From CAYPXN01 sp964414715 (GTDB lineage: Bacteria > UBA10199 > JADFYH01): 42,005 bases of DNA. This document shows positions 16,602 to 24,175 of this stretch, one piece after another. Within the stretch, counting starts at the first letter, position 1; the number at the start of each line of letters is the position of its first letter. The translations under genes were made by a program, and so were the position numbers. The DNA lies in assembly GCA_964414715.1 (NCBI GenBank), contig CAYPXN010000068.1, positions 1 through 42,005 of the forward strand, read 5' to 3'. A model generated the notes under the pieces. It saw only the letters and a list, made by a program, of their open reading frames with translations, ran no database searches and was not told the DNA's origin.

Positions 16602-16718
16602 AAAAGCTCCTCAGACGAATTTTTTAAAAACTTTCAGACCTTATTTGGACGCACTAAACGATACTCCTAGCTCCGAGACCCACCTGAAAATTTTTAAAAA
16701 ATTATCTGAGTCGCTTTT
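16602..16718 (+). ncRNA. Structured hairpin element, copy 1 (novel-looking RNA/terminator-like)
   Basis: A ~117-nt palindrome. AAAAGC (16602-16607) pairs with GCTTTT (16713-16718), and CTCAGA (16610-16615) with TCTGAG (16705-16710). After an internal loop (GAAT / AATTA), TTTCAG (16632-16637) pairs with CTGAAA (16684-16689) within A/T-rich flanks. The ~46-nt apical region ends in CGAGACCCAC. The same architecture recurs at 17972-18095 with compensatory base changes. It starts 11 nt after a stop codon and ends in a T-run, so it may act as a 3' UTR/terminator structure. Strand is assumed from this position. It matches no RNA family I know. Confidence 0.55.
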
Positions 16719-16727
16719 CTGGAAATT

Positions 16728-17660
16728 ATGTCCAAAAAAATTCCCTATTTTATCGTAAATCCGCAGGCGGGCGGAGGAAGAACTCGTAAGCTTTGGGGAG
16801 ATTTAAGTACCCAGATTGAAAATATTTGGGGAAAATGTAATTTTGTCTTTACCCAAAAAGAAGGAGATGCGGTTCGCCATGCGCGCCTTGCCTGTGAAAA
16901 AAAACAGGAAGTCATTGTAGCCGTGGGCGGAGATGGCACTCTGCATGAAGTGGTGAACGGAATTTTGCAGGCGGGTTTGTCTTGCGCAAAAGAAGTCTCT
17001 CTGGGAATTATTTCAATGGGAAGCGGAGACGATTTTATCAAAACTCTTTCCCTTCCAAAAGATCCTTTGCAAGCCCTGAAAGTAATTCAGCAAAGAAAAA
17101 GTAAAAAGATTGATGTGGTTCAGGTGGATTTCATGGGCCACAAACATAAAAAAGAGTCCCGTTATTTTATTAATCTGGCCGATTTTGGATTGGGGGGACG
17201 CGTGATGCAGAAAGTGAATGCCTCCAAGAAAGTGTTTGGCTCCCAGCTTACCTATTTGTTTCATGCCTTGAGTACTTTGGTCACTTTTTCTCCTTTTTCC
17301 GTGGTGATAGAAGGGCAAGATCAAAATTTTCATTTTCATAAAATGATTTTGGGCCTGGTGGCGAATGGCAAGTATTTCGGAAGCGGCATGTGTGTGGCTC
17401 CCGAAGCAAAACTGGAAGATGGCTTGATGGATGTGATTATGGTGGAGAAAATGGGAATCATGGAATTCATTCGTATTATTCCCCAAGTATATCGGGGAGA
17501 AAAAATTCAAAATTCAAATATTTTCAGATTCAAGGCAAAAAAGTTTTATGTACAGCCCACTTCTTCAAAGCCGGTGTTTATTGAATTAGATGGTGAACAA
17601 CCCGGATCTTTACCCGCAAGTTTTGAGGTCTTGCCTCAGGCTATTCATGTGTTTGTATAA
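16728..17660 (+). CDS. Diacylglycerol/sphingosine-type lipid kinase (DagK_cat, YegS-like)
   Basis: 310 residues with the DagK_cat domain: YFIVNPQAGGGRTRK (N-terminal NPxxG), VAVGGDGTLHEVVNGIL (nucleotide-binding GGDGT), LGIISMGSGDDFIKTL, and the late-domain ADFGLGGRV, VANGKYFGSGMCVAPEAKLEDGLMDVI. Proteins of this type phosphorylate diacylglycerol or related lipids with ATP at the membrane. It lies downstream of an alkyl-DHAP-synthase-like flavoprotein operon, which hints at a joint role in glycerolipid or ether-lipid metabolism (inference). A weak GGA lies 4 nt before the ATG. The structured element ends 9 nt upstream of the start. Confidence 0.88.
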   Translation: MSKKIPYFIVNPQAGGGRTRKLWGDLSTQIENIWGKCNFVFTQKEGDAVRHARLACEKKQEVIVAVGGDGTLHEVVNGILQAGLSCAKEVSLGIISMGSGDDFIKTLSLPKDPLQALKVIQQRKSKKIDVVQVDFMGHKHKKESRYFINLADFGLGGRVMQKVNASKKVFGSQLTYLFHALSTLVTFSPFSVVIEGQDQNFHFHKMILGLVANGKYFGSGMCVAPEAKLEDGLMDVIMVEKMGIMEFIRIIPQVYRGEKIQNSNIFRFKAKKFYVQPTSSKPVFIELDGEQPGSLPASFEVLPQAIHVFV

Positions 17661-17765
17661 ATTTTCTTGCAAAGTTTTTAAAGAAAAGGGACCCTTTCGT
17701 CATTAAATGATCATATGAATGGGAGGGTCTCAAAGACCAATCCATATAATCGAGGAGGATAAAAT

Positions 17766-17951
17766 ATGTCTGAAGTGTTAGTGGTTACATCAAAAGTAAA
17801 AAAATACATTAAAGATAAAGCCGACATGAACACATCGGGTTCTACGGTGGAAGCTCTTACAAAAATCGTGGAAAAAGCCATTGATCAGGCCATTGAACAT
17901 GCCAAAGGTGATGGTCGCAAGACAGTGATGGATCGCGATTTTCCTGTATAA
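17766..17951 (+). CDS. Bacterial histone (Bd0055-like, single histone fold)
   Basis: 61 residues. The predicted pattern is a short helix (SKVKKYIKDK), a loop (ADMNTSG), a long central helix (STVEALTKIVEKAIDQAIEHAKGDG), then the RKTVMDRDF segment. That last segment corresponds to the conserved loop and short third helix of archaeal/eukaryotic histones (RKTI/V-x-x-x-D). Length and sequence style match the Bdellovibrio bacteriovorus histone Bd0055, a DNA-binding chromatin protein. An excellent ribosome binding site, AGGAGG at 17753-17758, lies 7 nt from the ATG, suggesting high expression. It is a monocistronic unit followed 20 nt later by a structured hairpin element. The family assignment is from memory, but the RKTV-RD signature is clear. 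Confidence 0.85.
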   Translation: MSEVLVVTSKVKKYIKDKADMNTSGSTVEALTKIVEKAIDQAIEHAKGDGRKTVMDRDFPV

Positions 17952-17971
17952 GCAGCTTTTATATACATTTT

Positions 17972-18095
17972 AAAGCGCTCCCAGGATGAATTTCTCAAAA
18001 AACTTTTAGAACGTTGCTTTTAGGCTTCGTTCGGTACTGTAGTGCTACGAGACCCACCTAAAAGTTTTTTTCTAAATTATCCTGGGGGCGCTTTT
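17972..18095 (+). ncRNA. Structured hairpin element, copy 2 (downstream of histone gene)
   Basis: AAAGCGCTCCCAGGAT (17972-17987) pairs with ATCCTGGGGGCGCTTT (18079-18094). After an internal loop (GAATTTCTC / TCTAAATT), a perfect 13-bp stem joins AAAAAACTTTTAG (17997-18009) and CTAAAAGTTTTTT (18058-18070). The ~48-nt apical region ends CGAGACCCAC, as in copy 1, and includes a small GTAG-TG-CTAC hairpin. Relative to copy 1 the paired arms differ but stay complementary (TTTCAG/CTGAAA versus TTTTAG/CTAAAA). A T-rich tail (TTTTGTTTTC) follows, so it may terminate the histone transcript. Strand is inferred. Confidence 0.6.
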
Positions 18096-18108
18096 GTTTT
18101 CTTCTAAC

Positions 18109-18135
18109 TTGACAGCGCTTTTCCCATTCGATACT
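18109..18135 (+). promoter_or_regulatory. Putative icd promoter
   Basis: TTGACA at 18109-18114 with GATACT at 18130-18135 (15-nt spacing; TACTTC at 17-nt spacing is the alternative). Transcription would start within a few bases of the ATG at 18145, and no Shine-Dalgarno is present, so icd mRNA is likely leaderless. Confidence 0.45.
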
Positions 18136-18144
18136 TCGAAAACC

Positions 18145-19395
18145 ATGAAACTTACACCTCCCAGCCAAGGCGCAAAAATCAAAATCGTAAACGGCAAGCT
18201 CCAAGTGCCCGAACAACCCATCATTCCTTTTATTGAAGGGGATGGAACAGGGCCTGATATTTGGCGTGCTTCCCAACGTGTTTTTGATGCGGCGGTTGAA
18301 AAAGCTTATTCGGGAAAACGCAAAATTTCTTGGTTTGAAGTTTATGCCGGTGAAAAGGCAAAAGCTGTTTATGCTGCGGATTGTCCTCCCAATTTTCTTC
18401 CCCAGGAAACTCTCGATGTCATTCGCGAATATTTAGTGGCGATTAAAGGTCCTTTGACCACTCCGGTGGGAAAAGGAATTCGTTCCTTGAATGTGACTCT
18501 TCGCCAAGAACTTGATTTGTATGTTTGTCTCCGTCCGGTTCAATATTACAAAGGCGTTCCTTCGCCGGTAAAGGCTCCCGAAAAAGTGGATATGGTGATT
18601 TTCCGTGAAAATACGGAAGATATTTACGCAGGTATTGAATGGGAGGCATTAAGCGCCGATGTTAAAAAAGTGATCGATTTTATTCAGGGTGAAATGAAAG
18701 TAAAAAAGATCCGTTTTCCAGAGACTTCAGCAATTGGAATTAAACCTGTTTCCATTGAAGGTTCGAAACGCTTGATTCGCGCGGCCATTGAATATGCCAT
18801 CGCCCACAAGAGAAAATCGGTTACCTTGGTTCATAAAGGAAACATTATGAAATTCACCGAAGGTGGATTTCGTCAATGGGGTTATGAGCTCGCCAAAGAA
18901 GAGTTCGCTTCTCAAGTGGTGAGTTGGGAAGAGTGTGGCGGAAAAGTTCCCGCAGGAAAAATCCTGATTCAGGATGTGATTGCGGATGCTTTCCTTCAAC
19001 AAATTCTTACCCGTCCTGCAGAATATGATGTGATTGCAACTTTAAACTTGAATGGGGATTACATCAGTGATGCCCTGGCCGCCCAGGTTGGGGGTATTGG
19101 AATTGCCCCCGGTGGAAATATCAATTATGTGAACGGTGCCGCAATTTTCGAAGCGACTCATGGTACGGCTCCCAAATATGCAGGCTTGGATAAAGTGAAT
19201 CCGGGTTCTGTGATTCTTTCTGGTGCCATGATGTTTGAATACCTGGGTTGGAATGAAGTTTCCCAAAAGATCAAATCCAGTTTGGAAAAAACCATTCTCC
19301 AAAAAACCGTGACCTACGACTTCGCCCGTCTTATGGAAGGCGCTAAAGAACTCAAATGTTCCGAATTTGGCGATGCAATGATAAAAAATATGTAA
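18145..19395 (+). CDS. icd: Isocitrate dehydrogenase (NADP+)
   Basis: 416 residues, identical in length to the E. coli enzyme; oxidative decarboxylation of isocitrate to 2-oxoglutarate. Substrate loop: IRSLNVTLRQELDLYVCLRPVQYYKG with the phosphorylatable Ser and the Arg ligands; FRENTEDIYAGIEW; and HKGNIMKFTEG. The NADP-specific Lys-Tyr pair is in HGTAPKYAGLDKVNPGS. The start ATG 18145 is chosen over an in-frame TTG at 18094, which lies in the hairpin element and upstream of the promoter. It supplies 2-oxoglutarate, the signal sensed by the P-II protein upstream. A small convergent terminator overlaps its stop. Confidence 0.96.
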   Translation: MKLTPPSQGAKIKIVNGKLQVPEQPIIPFIEGDGTGPDIWRASQRVFDAAVEKAYSGKRKISWFEVYAGEKAKAVYAADCPPNFLPQETLDVIREYLVAIKGPLTTPVGKGIRSLNVTLRQELDLYVCLRPVQYYKGVPSPVKAPEKVDMVIFRENTEDIYAGIEWEALSADVKKVIDFIQGEMKVKKIRFPETSAIGIKPVSIEGSKRLIRAAIEYAIAHKRKSVTLVHKGNIMKFTEGGFRQWGYELAKEEFASQVVSWEECGGKVPAGKILIQDVIADAFLQQILTRPAEYDVIATLNLNGDYISDALAAQVGGIGIAPGGNINYVNGAAIFEATHGTAPKYAGLDKVNPGSVILSGAMMFEYLGWNEVSQKIKSSLEKTILQKTVTYDFARLMEGAKELKCSEFGDAMIKNM

Positions 19396-19414
19396 AACGG
19401 TTTAATCCCGTTTT
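19394..19414. terminator. Short shared hairpin between convergent icd and beta-helix genes
   Basis: AAAACGG (19394-19400) and CCGTTTT (19408-19414) form a 7-bp stem with A- and T-runs on either side. It overlaps the stop codons of both convergent genes. Weak, but positioned to terminate in both directions. Confidence 0.4.
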
Positions 19415-20991
19415 TGAAGGCTGCATCCACCGCTTCCACCAGAACTTCCCGAGACGTTTACATTTACAGACGCAGAGTTGTTACCTGAATTCGAATCAAT
19501 TTCAGTTCCTGCTACCGTAGCAGTGTTAGTCAAGGTGCCGGATGAAGCTGCAGTGACTGTAACTGTTGTGGTTACGCTTGAACCATTATTGATTTGTCCT
19601 AGGGAGCAAGTGATAGTTCCGCTTGAATTTGAACAAGAACTTCCGTTGTCGGGAGTGGCAGAAACAAAAGTGTTGCTGGCGCTTCCTGAAAAGGTGTCTG
19701 TAAGTGTGACCAACATATTATTGTTGGGTCCGCTATTGGTGACTTTGATCGTGTAAGTGACATTGCTTCCGGAGTTTAGGGAAGAACTGGATGCGCTGTT
19801 TGTAATGCTCAAATCAGAAGTCCCCAGTTCTGTTGTGCTGACATCACAAGCAGTACTTGCAGGTCTGGTTTGACCACGTTGGTCCGATGTAAGAACGGCT
19901 CCTGCGGTATCCTGGCAGCCCGCTGGATTTCCCTTGTTGATGGCGTCACTATTTGACATCAAAAGTGGGGTTTGGGTGGTGCCGCCATAATTTCCCAGGC
20001 TTTGCAAGCCGGCTCCAGTGAGACTGTTTTGATCATGCGTGGTGGCACCCGCTACAGTGCAGTTACCCATATCTCCAAACATATTGTAATCGGCAGACGT
20101 GAAAGCGCCGGGAGCCGTGCCTGCATTACAATTGAGATTTGAAGCTGCTGTGTTTCCCACTAAAATGGAATTGGCAATATTTACGTTTGCAGAAAAACCA
20201 AAGCTAATACCCCCTCCGGAGTTTGTCGCAGTATTATTGGATATGGTCGCATTACGAAGAATAATGGCACTACCACTTGTGGCATGCATAGCGCCGGCAT
20301 TTGTGCTCGATTGATTTCCCGAAATTGTAGTGTTGTTGATTTTAAGTGTTGTCGTATCTGAATGAGTGGCTCCTCCGACGACCGTGGCTTGATTATTAGA
20401 AAGTGTGCTGTTGTTGAAAGTGACGGTGCCTCCTCCCGTTGCAGAAAGCCCGCCCCCATTAGCGCTTGCCTTGTTGTTGTTGAGGGCCATGTTGTTTAAA
20501 ATCAGAGTATCTCCTCCATTATTCACAAACTCAACGGCTCCTCCGTTTCCTGTGACATTTCCTCCTGTGAGTGTAATGCCGCTGAGAATAACATTGATTG
20601 ATGAAGCATCGCTGGGGATATCAAAAATGCGGTCGTTGATGGCGGTGGCATTAATAGAGGTATTGTTTGCTCCGGCACCATTGATCGTGAGGTCATGTGT
20701 GAGAATATCGAGATCGCCTGCAAAACCTGTATTATCGCTTCCGGAAATAGTCAGCGTGTAGGATCCAGCCGGTAAGGTGATGGTGCTACTTACATCTCCG
20801 CTCACATTGGCAGAAAGGACCGCTTCTCTTAAAGAACATCTTCCACTGGATGCACAACCGTTGGGAGGGGCTACGGGGCTAGGATCATCAAAAACATTGA
20901 CGGTATAATTTGCAGCTTGGCTAGTAGATGCATGGGTTAAGCTCAAAAAAATAAATACAACGAATAAAAGTTTGGAAAATATACTTTTCAT
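19402..20991 (-). CDS. Secreted CSLREA / beta-helix / DUF11 surface protein with GGCS tail
   Basis: 529 residues from ATG 20991, with GGAGAGG 7 nt upstream; a longer ORF start at 21102 is rejected. A signal peptide (KLLFVVFIFLSLTHASTSQA) is followed by YTVNVFDDPSP and CSLREAVLSAN, the CSLREA N-terminal domain. A long Asn/Thr/Gly beta-helix region comes next (~residues 75-380; N-N-x-T-x-S-N-N steps). One DUF11-type repeat follows (SDLSITNSASS...VTYTIKVTNSGP...TVTVTAASSGTLTNTATV). It ends SSGGSGGCSLQKRD with no membrane helix after the GGCS motif, unlike the tail of the protein at 1-1218. Likely exported and surface-associated. The divergent neighbour is mdh. Confidence 0.85.
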   Translation of the reverse strand: MKSIFSKLLFVVFIFLSLTHASTSQAANYTVNVFDDPSPVAPPNGCASSGRCSLREAVLSANVSGDVSSTITLPAGSYTLTISGSDNTGFAGDLDILTHDLTINGAGANNTSINATAINDRIFDIPSDASSINVILSGITLTGGNVTGNGGAVEFVNNGGDTLILNNMALNNNKASANGGGLSATGGGTVTFNNSTLSNNQATVVGGATHSDTTTLKINNTTISGNQSSTNAGAMHATSGSAIILRNATISNNTATNSGGGISFGFSANVNIANSILVGNTAASNLNCNAGTAPGAFTSADYNMFGDMGNCTVAGATTHDQNSLTGAGLQSLGNYGGTTQTPLLMSNSDAINKGNPAGCQDTAGAVLTSDQRGQTRPASTACDVSTTELGTSDLSITNSASSSSLNSGSNVTYTIKVTNSGPNNNMLVTLTDTFSGSASNTFVSATPDNGSSCSNSSGTITCSLGQINNGSSVTTTVTVTAASSGTLTNTATVAGTEIDSNSGNNSASVNVNVSGSSGGSGGCSLQKRD

Positions 20992-21189
20992 AAGAATGCC
21001 TCTCCAATTTGGACAAGATTTGATAACGCTTGAAAGTATAACAAAAGAAGCTAGGCTTGTAAGCGCATTTTTTTTAAAAAAATCGCTTGAAAATCCTTCC
21101 AAGACAATAGAGAAGGGGAATCTGTCAAATATTCGGCACGGGAATCCTCACAAAAATCCCGATCTATTAATGAACGCAGGAGATTTTTT

Positions 21190-22119
21190 ATGAAAAGGCC
21201 TAAAATTGCCTTAATTGGTGGTGGAAATATTGGTGGTGAGCTTGCCCAACGCATTATGGAAAAAGAGCTCGGGGATGTGGTCATCTTTGATGTGGTGGAA
21301 GGAGTGCCCCAGGGTAAGGCTCTCGATTTGATGGAAACCCGCCCCGTGGATGGTTCGGATAGCAACATCACAGGTACCCAGGATTATAAAGATATTGCAG
21401 GATCTGATGTGGTCATTATTACCGCCGGTTTGGCACGTAAGCCGGGTATGAGCCGCGATGATTTGTTGGCGAAAAATCTTGAAATCATGAAAACCGTGGC
21501 CAATGGGGTAAAACAATATGCTCCGAATGCTTTTGCCATTGTGGTTTCAAATCCCTTGGATGCAATGGTCTATGCTTTCCAAAAAATTTCCGGTTTTGAT
21601 CCCAAAAAAGTTGCGGGAATGGCAGGAGTTTTAGACTCGGCACGCTTTCGTTGTTTCGTAGCAATGGAATTGGGAGTGAGTGTGCAAGATGTTTCTGCCC
21701 TTGTTCTGGGTGGACATGGAGATGACATGGTCGCGCTTCCCCGTTTTTGTACCGTGAATAGTATTCCGGTGACCGATTTGATTTCCAAAGAAAAACTCGA
21801 TGCGATTGTGAAGCGTACCCAAATGGCGGGAGGAGAAATCGTCAACCTTCTGAAAACGGGTTCTGCGTATTTTTCGCCGGCTGCTTCAGCGATTGCGATG
21901 GCTGAAAGTTATTTAAAAGATAAGAAACGTGTTTTGGCCTGTGCCGCTTACCTGAATGGGGAGTATGGTGCGAAGGGTGTTTTCATGGGAGTTCCCGTGG
22001 TCATTGGGGGTAATGGAGTAGAACGCGTGATCGAGTTGAATTTAACTCCTGAAGAAAAGAATCTTTTGAATGGCAGCTTAGAGCATGTAAAAAATCTTGT
22101 TGCAGAAGTAAAACTTTAA
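21190..22119 (+). CDS. mdh: Malate dehydrogenase (LDH-like type)
   Basis: 309 residues; NAD-dependent oxidation of malate to oxaloacetate. It has a Rossmann motif IALIGGGNIGGELAQ, the active-site loop ARKPGMSRDDLL with the Arg pair that selects malate over lactate, VVSNPLDAMVY, and the catalytic His in VLGGHGDDMV. AGGAG (21178-21182) lies 7 nt before the ATG. It heads the block mdh-sdhCAB. Upstream at ~21060-21088 is an inverted repeat (AAGCG ... CGCTT around T/A runs) in the gap shared with the divergent beta-helix gene. Confidence 0.96.
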   Translation: MKRPKIALIGGGNIGGELAQRIMEKELGDVVIFDVVEGVPQGKALDLMETRPVDGSDSNITGTQDYKDIAGSDVVIITAGLARKPGMSRDDLLAKNLEIMKTVANGVKQYAPNAFAIVVSNPLDAMVYAFQKISGFDPKKVAGMAGVLDSARFRCFVAMELGVSVQDVSALVLGGHGDDMVALPRFCTVNSIPVTDLISKEKLDAIVKRTQMAGGEIVNLLKTGSAYFSPAASAIAMAESYLKDKKRVLACAAYLNGEYGAKGVFMGVPVVIGGNGVERVIELNLTPEEKNLLNGSLEHVKNLVAEVKL

Positions 22120-22171
22120 ACTTTGCTGTATATCCGATTCTGAAAACGTTTTATTAAGTGAGGATAGATAA

Positions 22172-22813
22172 ATGCAGAATGGAATCACTTTCACGAAGGC
22201 GGAAAAATATTTTTATCTTCGACGCCTTCATTCTCTTTCCGGTTTGCTTCCCATTGGCCTTTTTTTTCTAGAACATATTTATAGCAATGCCGTCTCTCTC
22301 CAAGGAGCCAGTGCTTACAACGAGATGGTAAACAAGCTGATGGAAATTCCCTTTTTACCCGTGATTGAAATTGTCACGATTGCCTTGCCTCTCCTTTTCC
22401 ATATTGTTTTAGGAATCGTGATCTATCTGACCAGTAAGAATAACGTGCTCCAATATTCTCATGCAGAGAACTGGAGATATTTTTTGCAAAGAATTACCGG
22501 TGTGATTGGAGTTTTCTATATTGGTTTTCATGTTTGGGAGACCCGTATTCATGCAGCTTTGAGTGGACAACATGTCAGTTATGAAAGAATGCAACAGTTG
22601 TTGAGTACTCCCTGGGTATTTTGGTTTTACTTGCTGGGAGCTCTAAGTTTAACTTTCCATTTTTGCAATGGGTTATGGACCATGGGAATTACCTGGGGCT
22701 TGACAGTGAGTGTGCGTGCTCAAAGAATGACTTCTGCAGCTTGCATGTTACTGTTTGTAGCCTTAAGTGCAGTTTGGGTTCAAATTTTGTTTCATTTTGT
22801 GGGGTGGATTTAA
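22172..22813 (+). CDS. sdhC: Succinate dehydrogenase cytochrome b558 subunit (type B)
   Basis: 213 residues with five predicted membrane helices, the size of the B. subtilis/Wolinella-type diheme membrane anchor. Candidate heme-ligating histidines are in LRRLHSLSG, FLEHIYSN, LLFHIVLG, YIGFHVWE and LTFHFCNGLW. It anchors the SdhA/SdhB subunits to the membrane and passes electrons to quinone. A GAGG motif precedes the ATG. The next gene, sdhA, starts directly after its stop (22814), so the genes are coupled. Confidence 0.92.
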   Translation: MQNGITFTKAEKYFYLRRLHSLSGLLPIGLFFLEHIYSNAVSLQGASAYNEMVNKLMEIPFLPVIEIVTIALPLLFHIVLGIVIYLTSKNNVLQYSHAENWRYFLQRITGVIGVFYIGFHVWETRIHAALSGQHVSYERMQQLLSTPWVFWFYLLGALSLTFHFCNGLWTMGITWGLTVSVRAQRMTSAACMLLFVALSAVWVQILFHFVGWI

Positions 22814-24127
22814 ATGGCTAAACCAAAGATTATTGTCGTAGGCGGTGGACTTGCAGGATTGATGGCCACTATTAAAATTTCAGAAGCGGGTGTGCCGGTA
22901 GATTTATTTTCTGTGGTTCCCGTAAAAAGATCTCACTCAGTGTGTGCGCAAGGCGGGATTAATGGTGCCGTGAATACCAAGGGAGAAGGAGATTCCACCT
23001 GGCAACATTTTGATGACACTATTTACGGTGGCGATTTTCTTGCCAATCAGGAACTTCCCAAACAAATGTGCGAAGCGGCCCCCTCTATTATCTACATGCT
23101 CGATCGCATGGGAGTAATGTTTAATCGTACACCCGAAGGTTTGATTGATTTTCGTCGTTTTGGTGGAACCTTGCATCATCGTACTGCTTTTGCGGGTGCT
23201 ACGACTGGGCAGCAACTTTTGTATGCCCTTGATGAACAAGTTCGTCGTCAAGAAGTGGCGGGCTTGGTCAACAAGTATGAAGGATGGGAATTTTTATCTG
23301 CCATTCAAGATGACGATGGAAACTGTCGTGGAATTGTCGCCATTAATCTTGATACCTTAGAAACGCGTTCTTTCAAAGCCGATGCAGTGATTATTTGTAC
23401 CGGGGGTCCCGGACTTATTTTCGGAAAAAGCACCAACTCCCTCATTTGCACCGGTTCTGCCGCCTCTTCCCTCTATCAGCAAGGTGCTTACTATGCGAAT
23501 GGGGAGTTCATTCAAGTGCATCCCACTGCAGTGCCCGGTGAAGACAAGCTTCGTTTGATTTCGGAATCGGTTCGCGGTGAAGGGGGACGGGTTTGGGTCT
23601 ATAAAGATGGAAAGCCCTGGTATTTCCTTGAAGAATGGTATCCCAAATATGGAAATTTGGTTCCTCGTGATGTGGCAACTCGTGCAATTTTCAAAGTGGT
23701 TTATGAATTAGGTTTGGGGATTGATGGGCAACCCCAAGTATTCTTGGATGTCACTCACATCGATCCGAATCTTCTTCGTAAAAAACTCGAAGGGGTTTTG
23801 GAAATTTACGAAAAATTTGTAGGACAAGATCCCAAAAAAGTGCCCATGCGCATTTTCCCCGCGGTTCATTATTCGATGGGTGGGCTCTGGATTGATGATA
23901 ATCAAATGACTAACATTCCGGGCTTATTCGCAGCAGGTGAATGTGAGTATGCCTATCATGGTGCCAATCGTTTGGGCGCAAACTCTCTTGTTTCTTGTAT
24001 TTTTGGTGGAGGACTGGCCGGCAAAAATGCAGTTCGTTACTCGAAGGATCTTGCGAAGTCGTCTGCGAGCTTGCCAGATTCCATTTTCGAACGTGAATTG
24101 AAACGCCAAAATGACATCAATAAATAA
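22814..24127 (+). CDS. sdhA: Succinate dehydrogenase flavoprotein subunit, N-terminal part (interrupted by in-frame TAA)
   Basis: 437 residues of a protein that should be ~580. Motifs: FAD-binding VVGGGLAGLMAT, the covalent-FAD histidine in KRSHSVCAQGGING, HHRTAFAGATTGQQ, the catalytic HPTAVPGEDKLRLISESVRGEGG, HYSMGGLWID and AGECEYAYHGANRLGANSL. The frame ends at TAA 24125-24127 after RQNDINK. Immediately beyond, in the same frame, the sequence reads FLARNGKENPHIIHKELG and on into the SdhA C-terminal domain. It is therefore one gene broken by a single nonsense codon, 22814-24559 in total (581 residues if read through). This could be a real mutation, read-through or a sequence error. Confidence 0.9.
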   Translation: MAKPKIIVVGGGLAGLMATIKISEAGVPVDLFSVVPVKRSHSVCAQGGINGAVNTKGEGDSTWQHFDDTIYGGDFLANQELPKQMCEAAPSIIYMLDRMGVMFNRTPEGLIDFRRFGGTLHHRTAFAGATTGQQLLYALDEQVRRQEVAGLVNKYEGWEFLSAIQDDDGNCRGIVAINLDTLETRSFKADAVIICTGGPGLIFGKSTNSLICTGSAASSLYQQGAYYANGEFIQVHPTAVPGEDKLRLISESVRGEGGRVWVYKDGKPWYFLEEWYPKYGNLVPRDVATRAIFKVVYELGLGIDGQPQVFLDVTHIDPNLLRKKLEGVLEIYEKFVGQDPKKVPMRIFPAVHYSMGGLWIDDNQMTNIPGLFAAGECEYAYHGANRLGANSLVSCIFGGGLAGKNAVRYSKDLAKSSASLPDSIFERELKRQNDINK

Positions 24128-24175
24128 TTTCTTGCCCGTAATGGAAAAGAAAATCCTCATATTATCCATAAAGAG

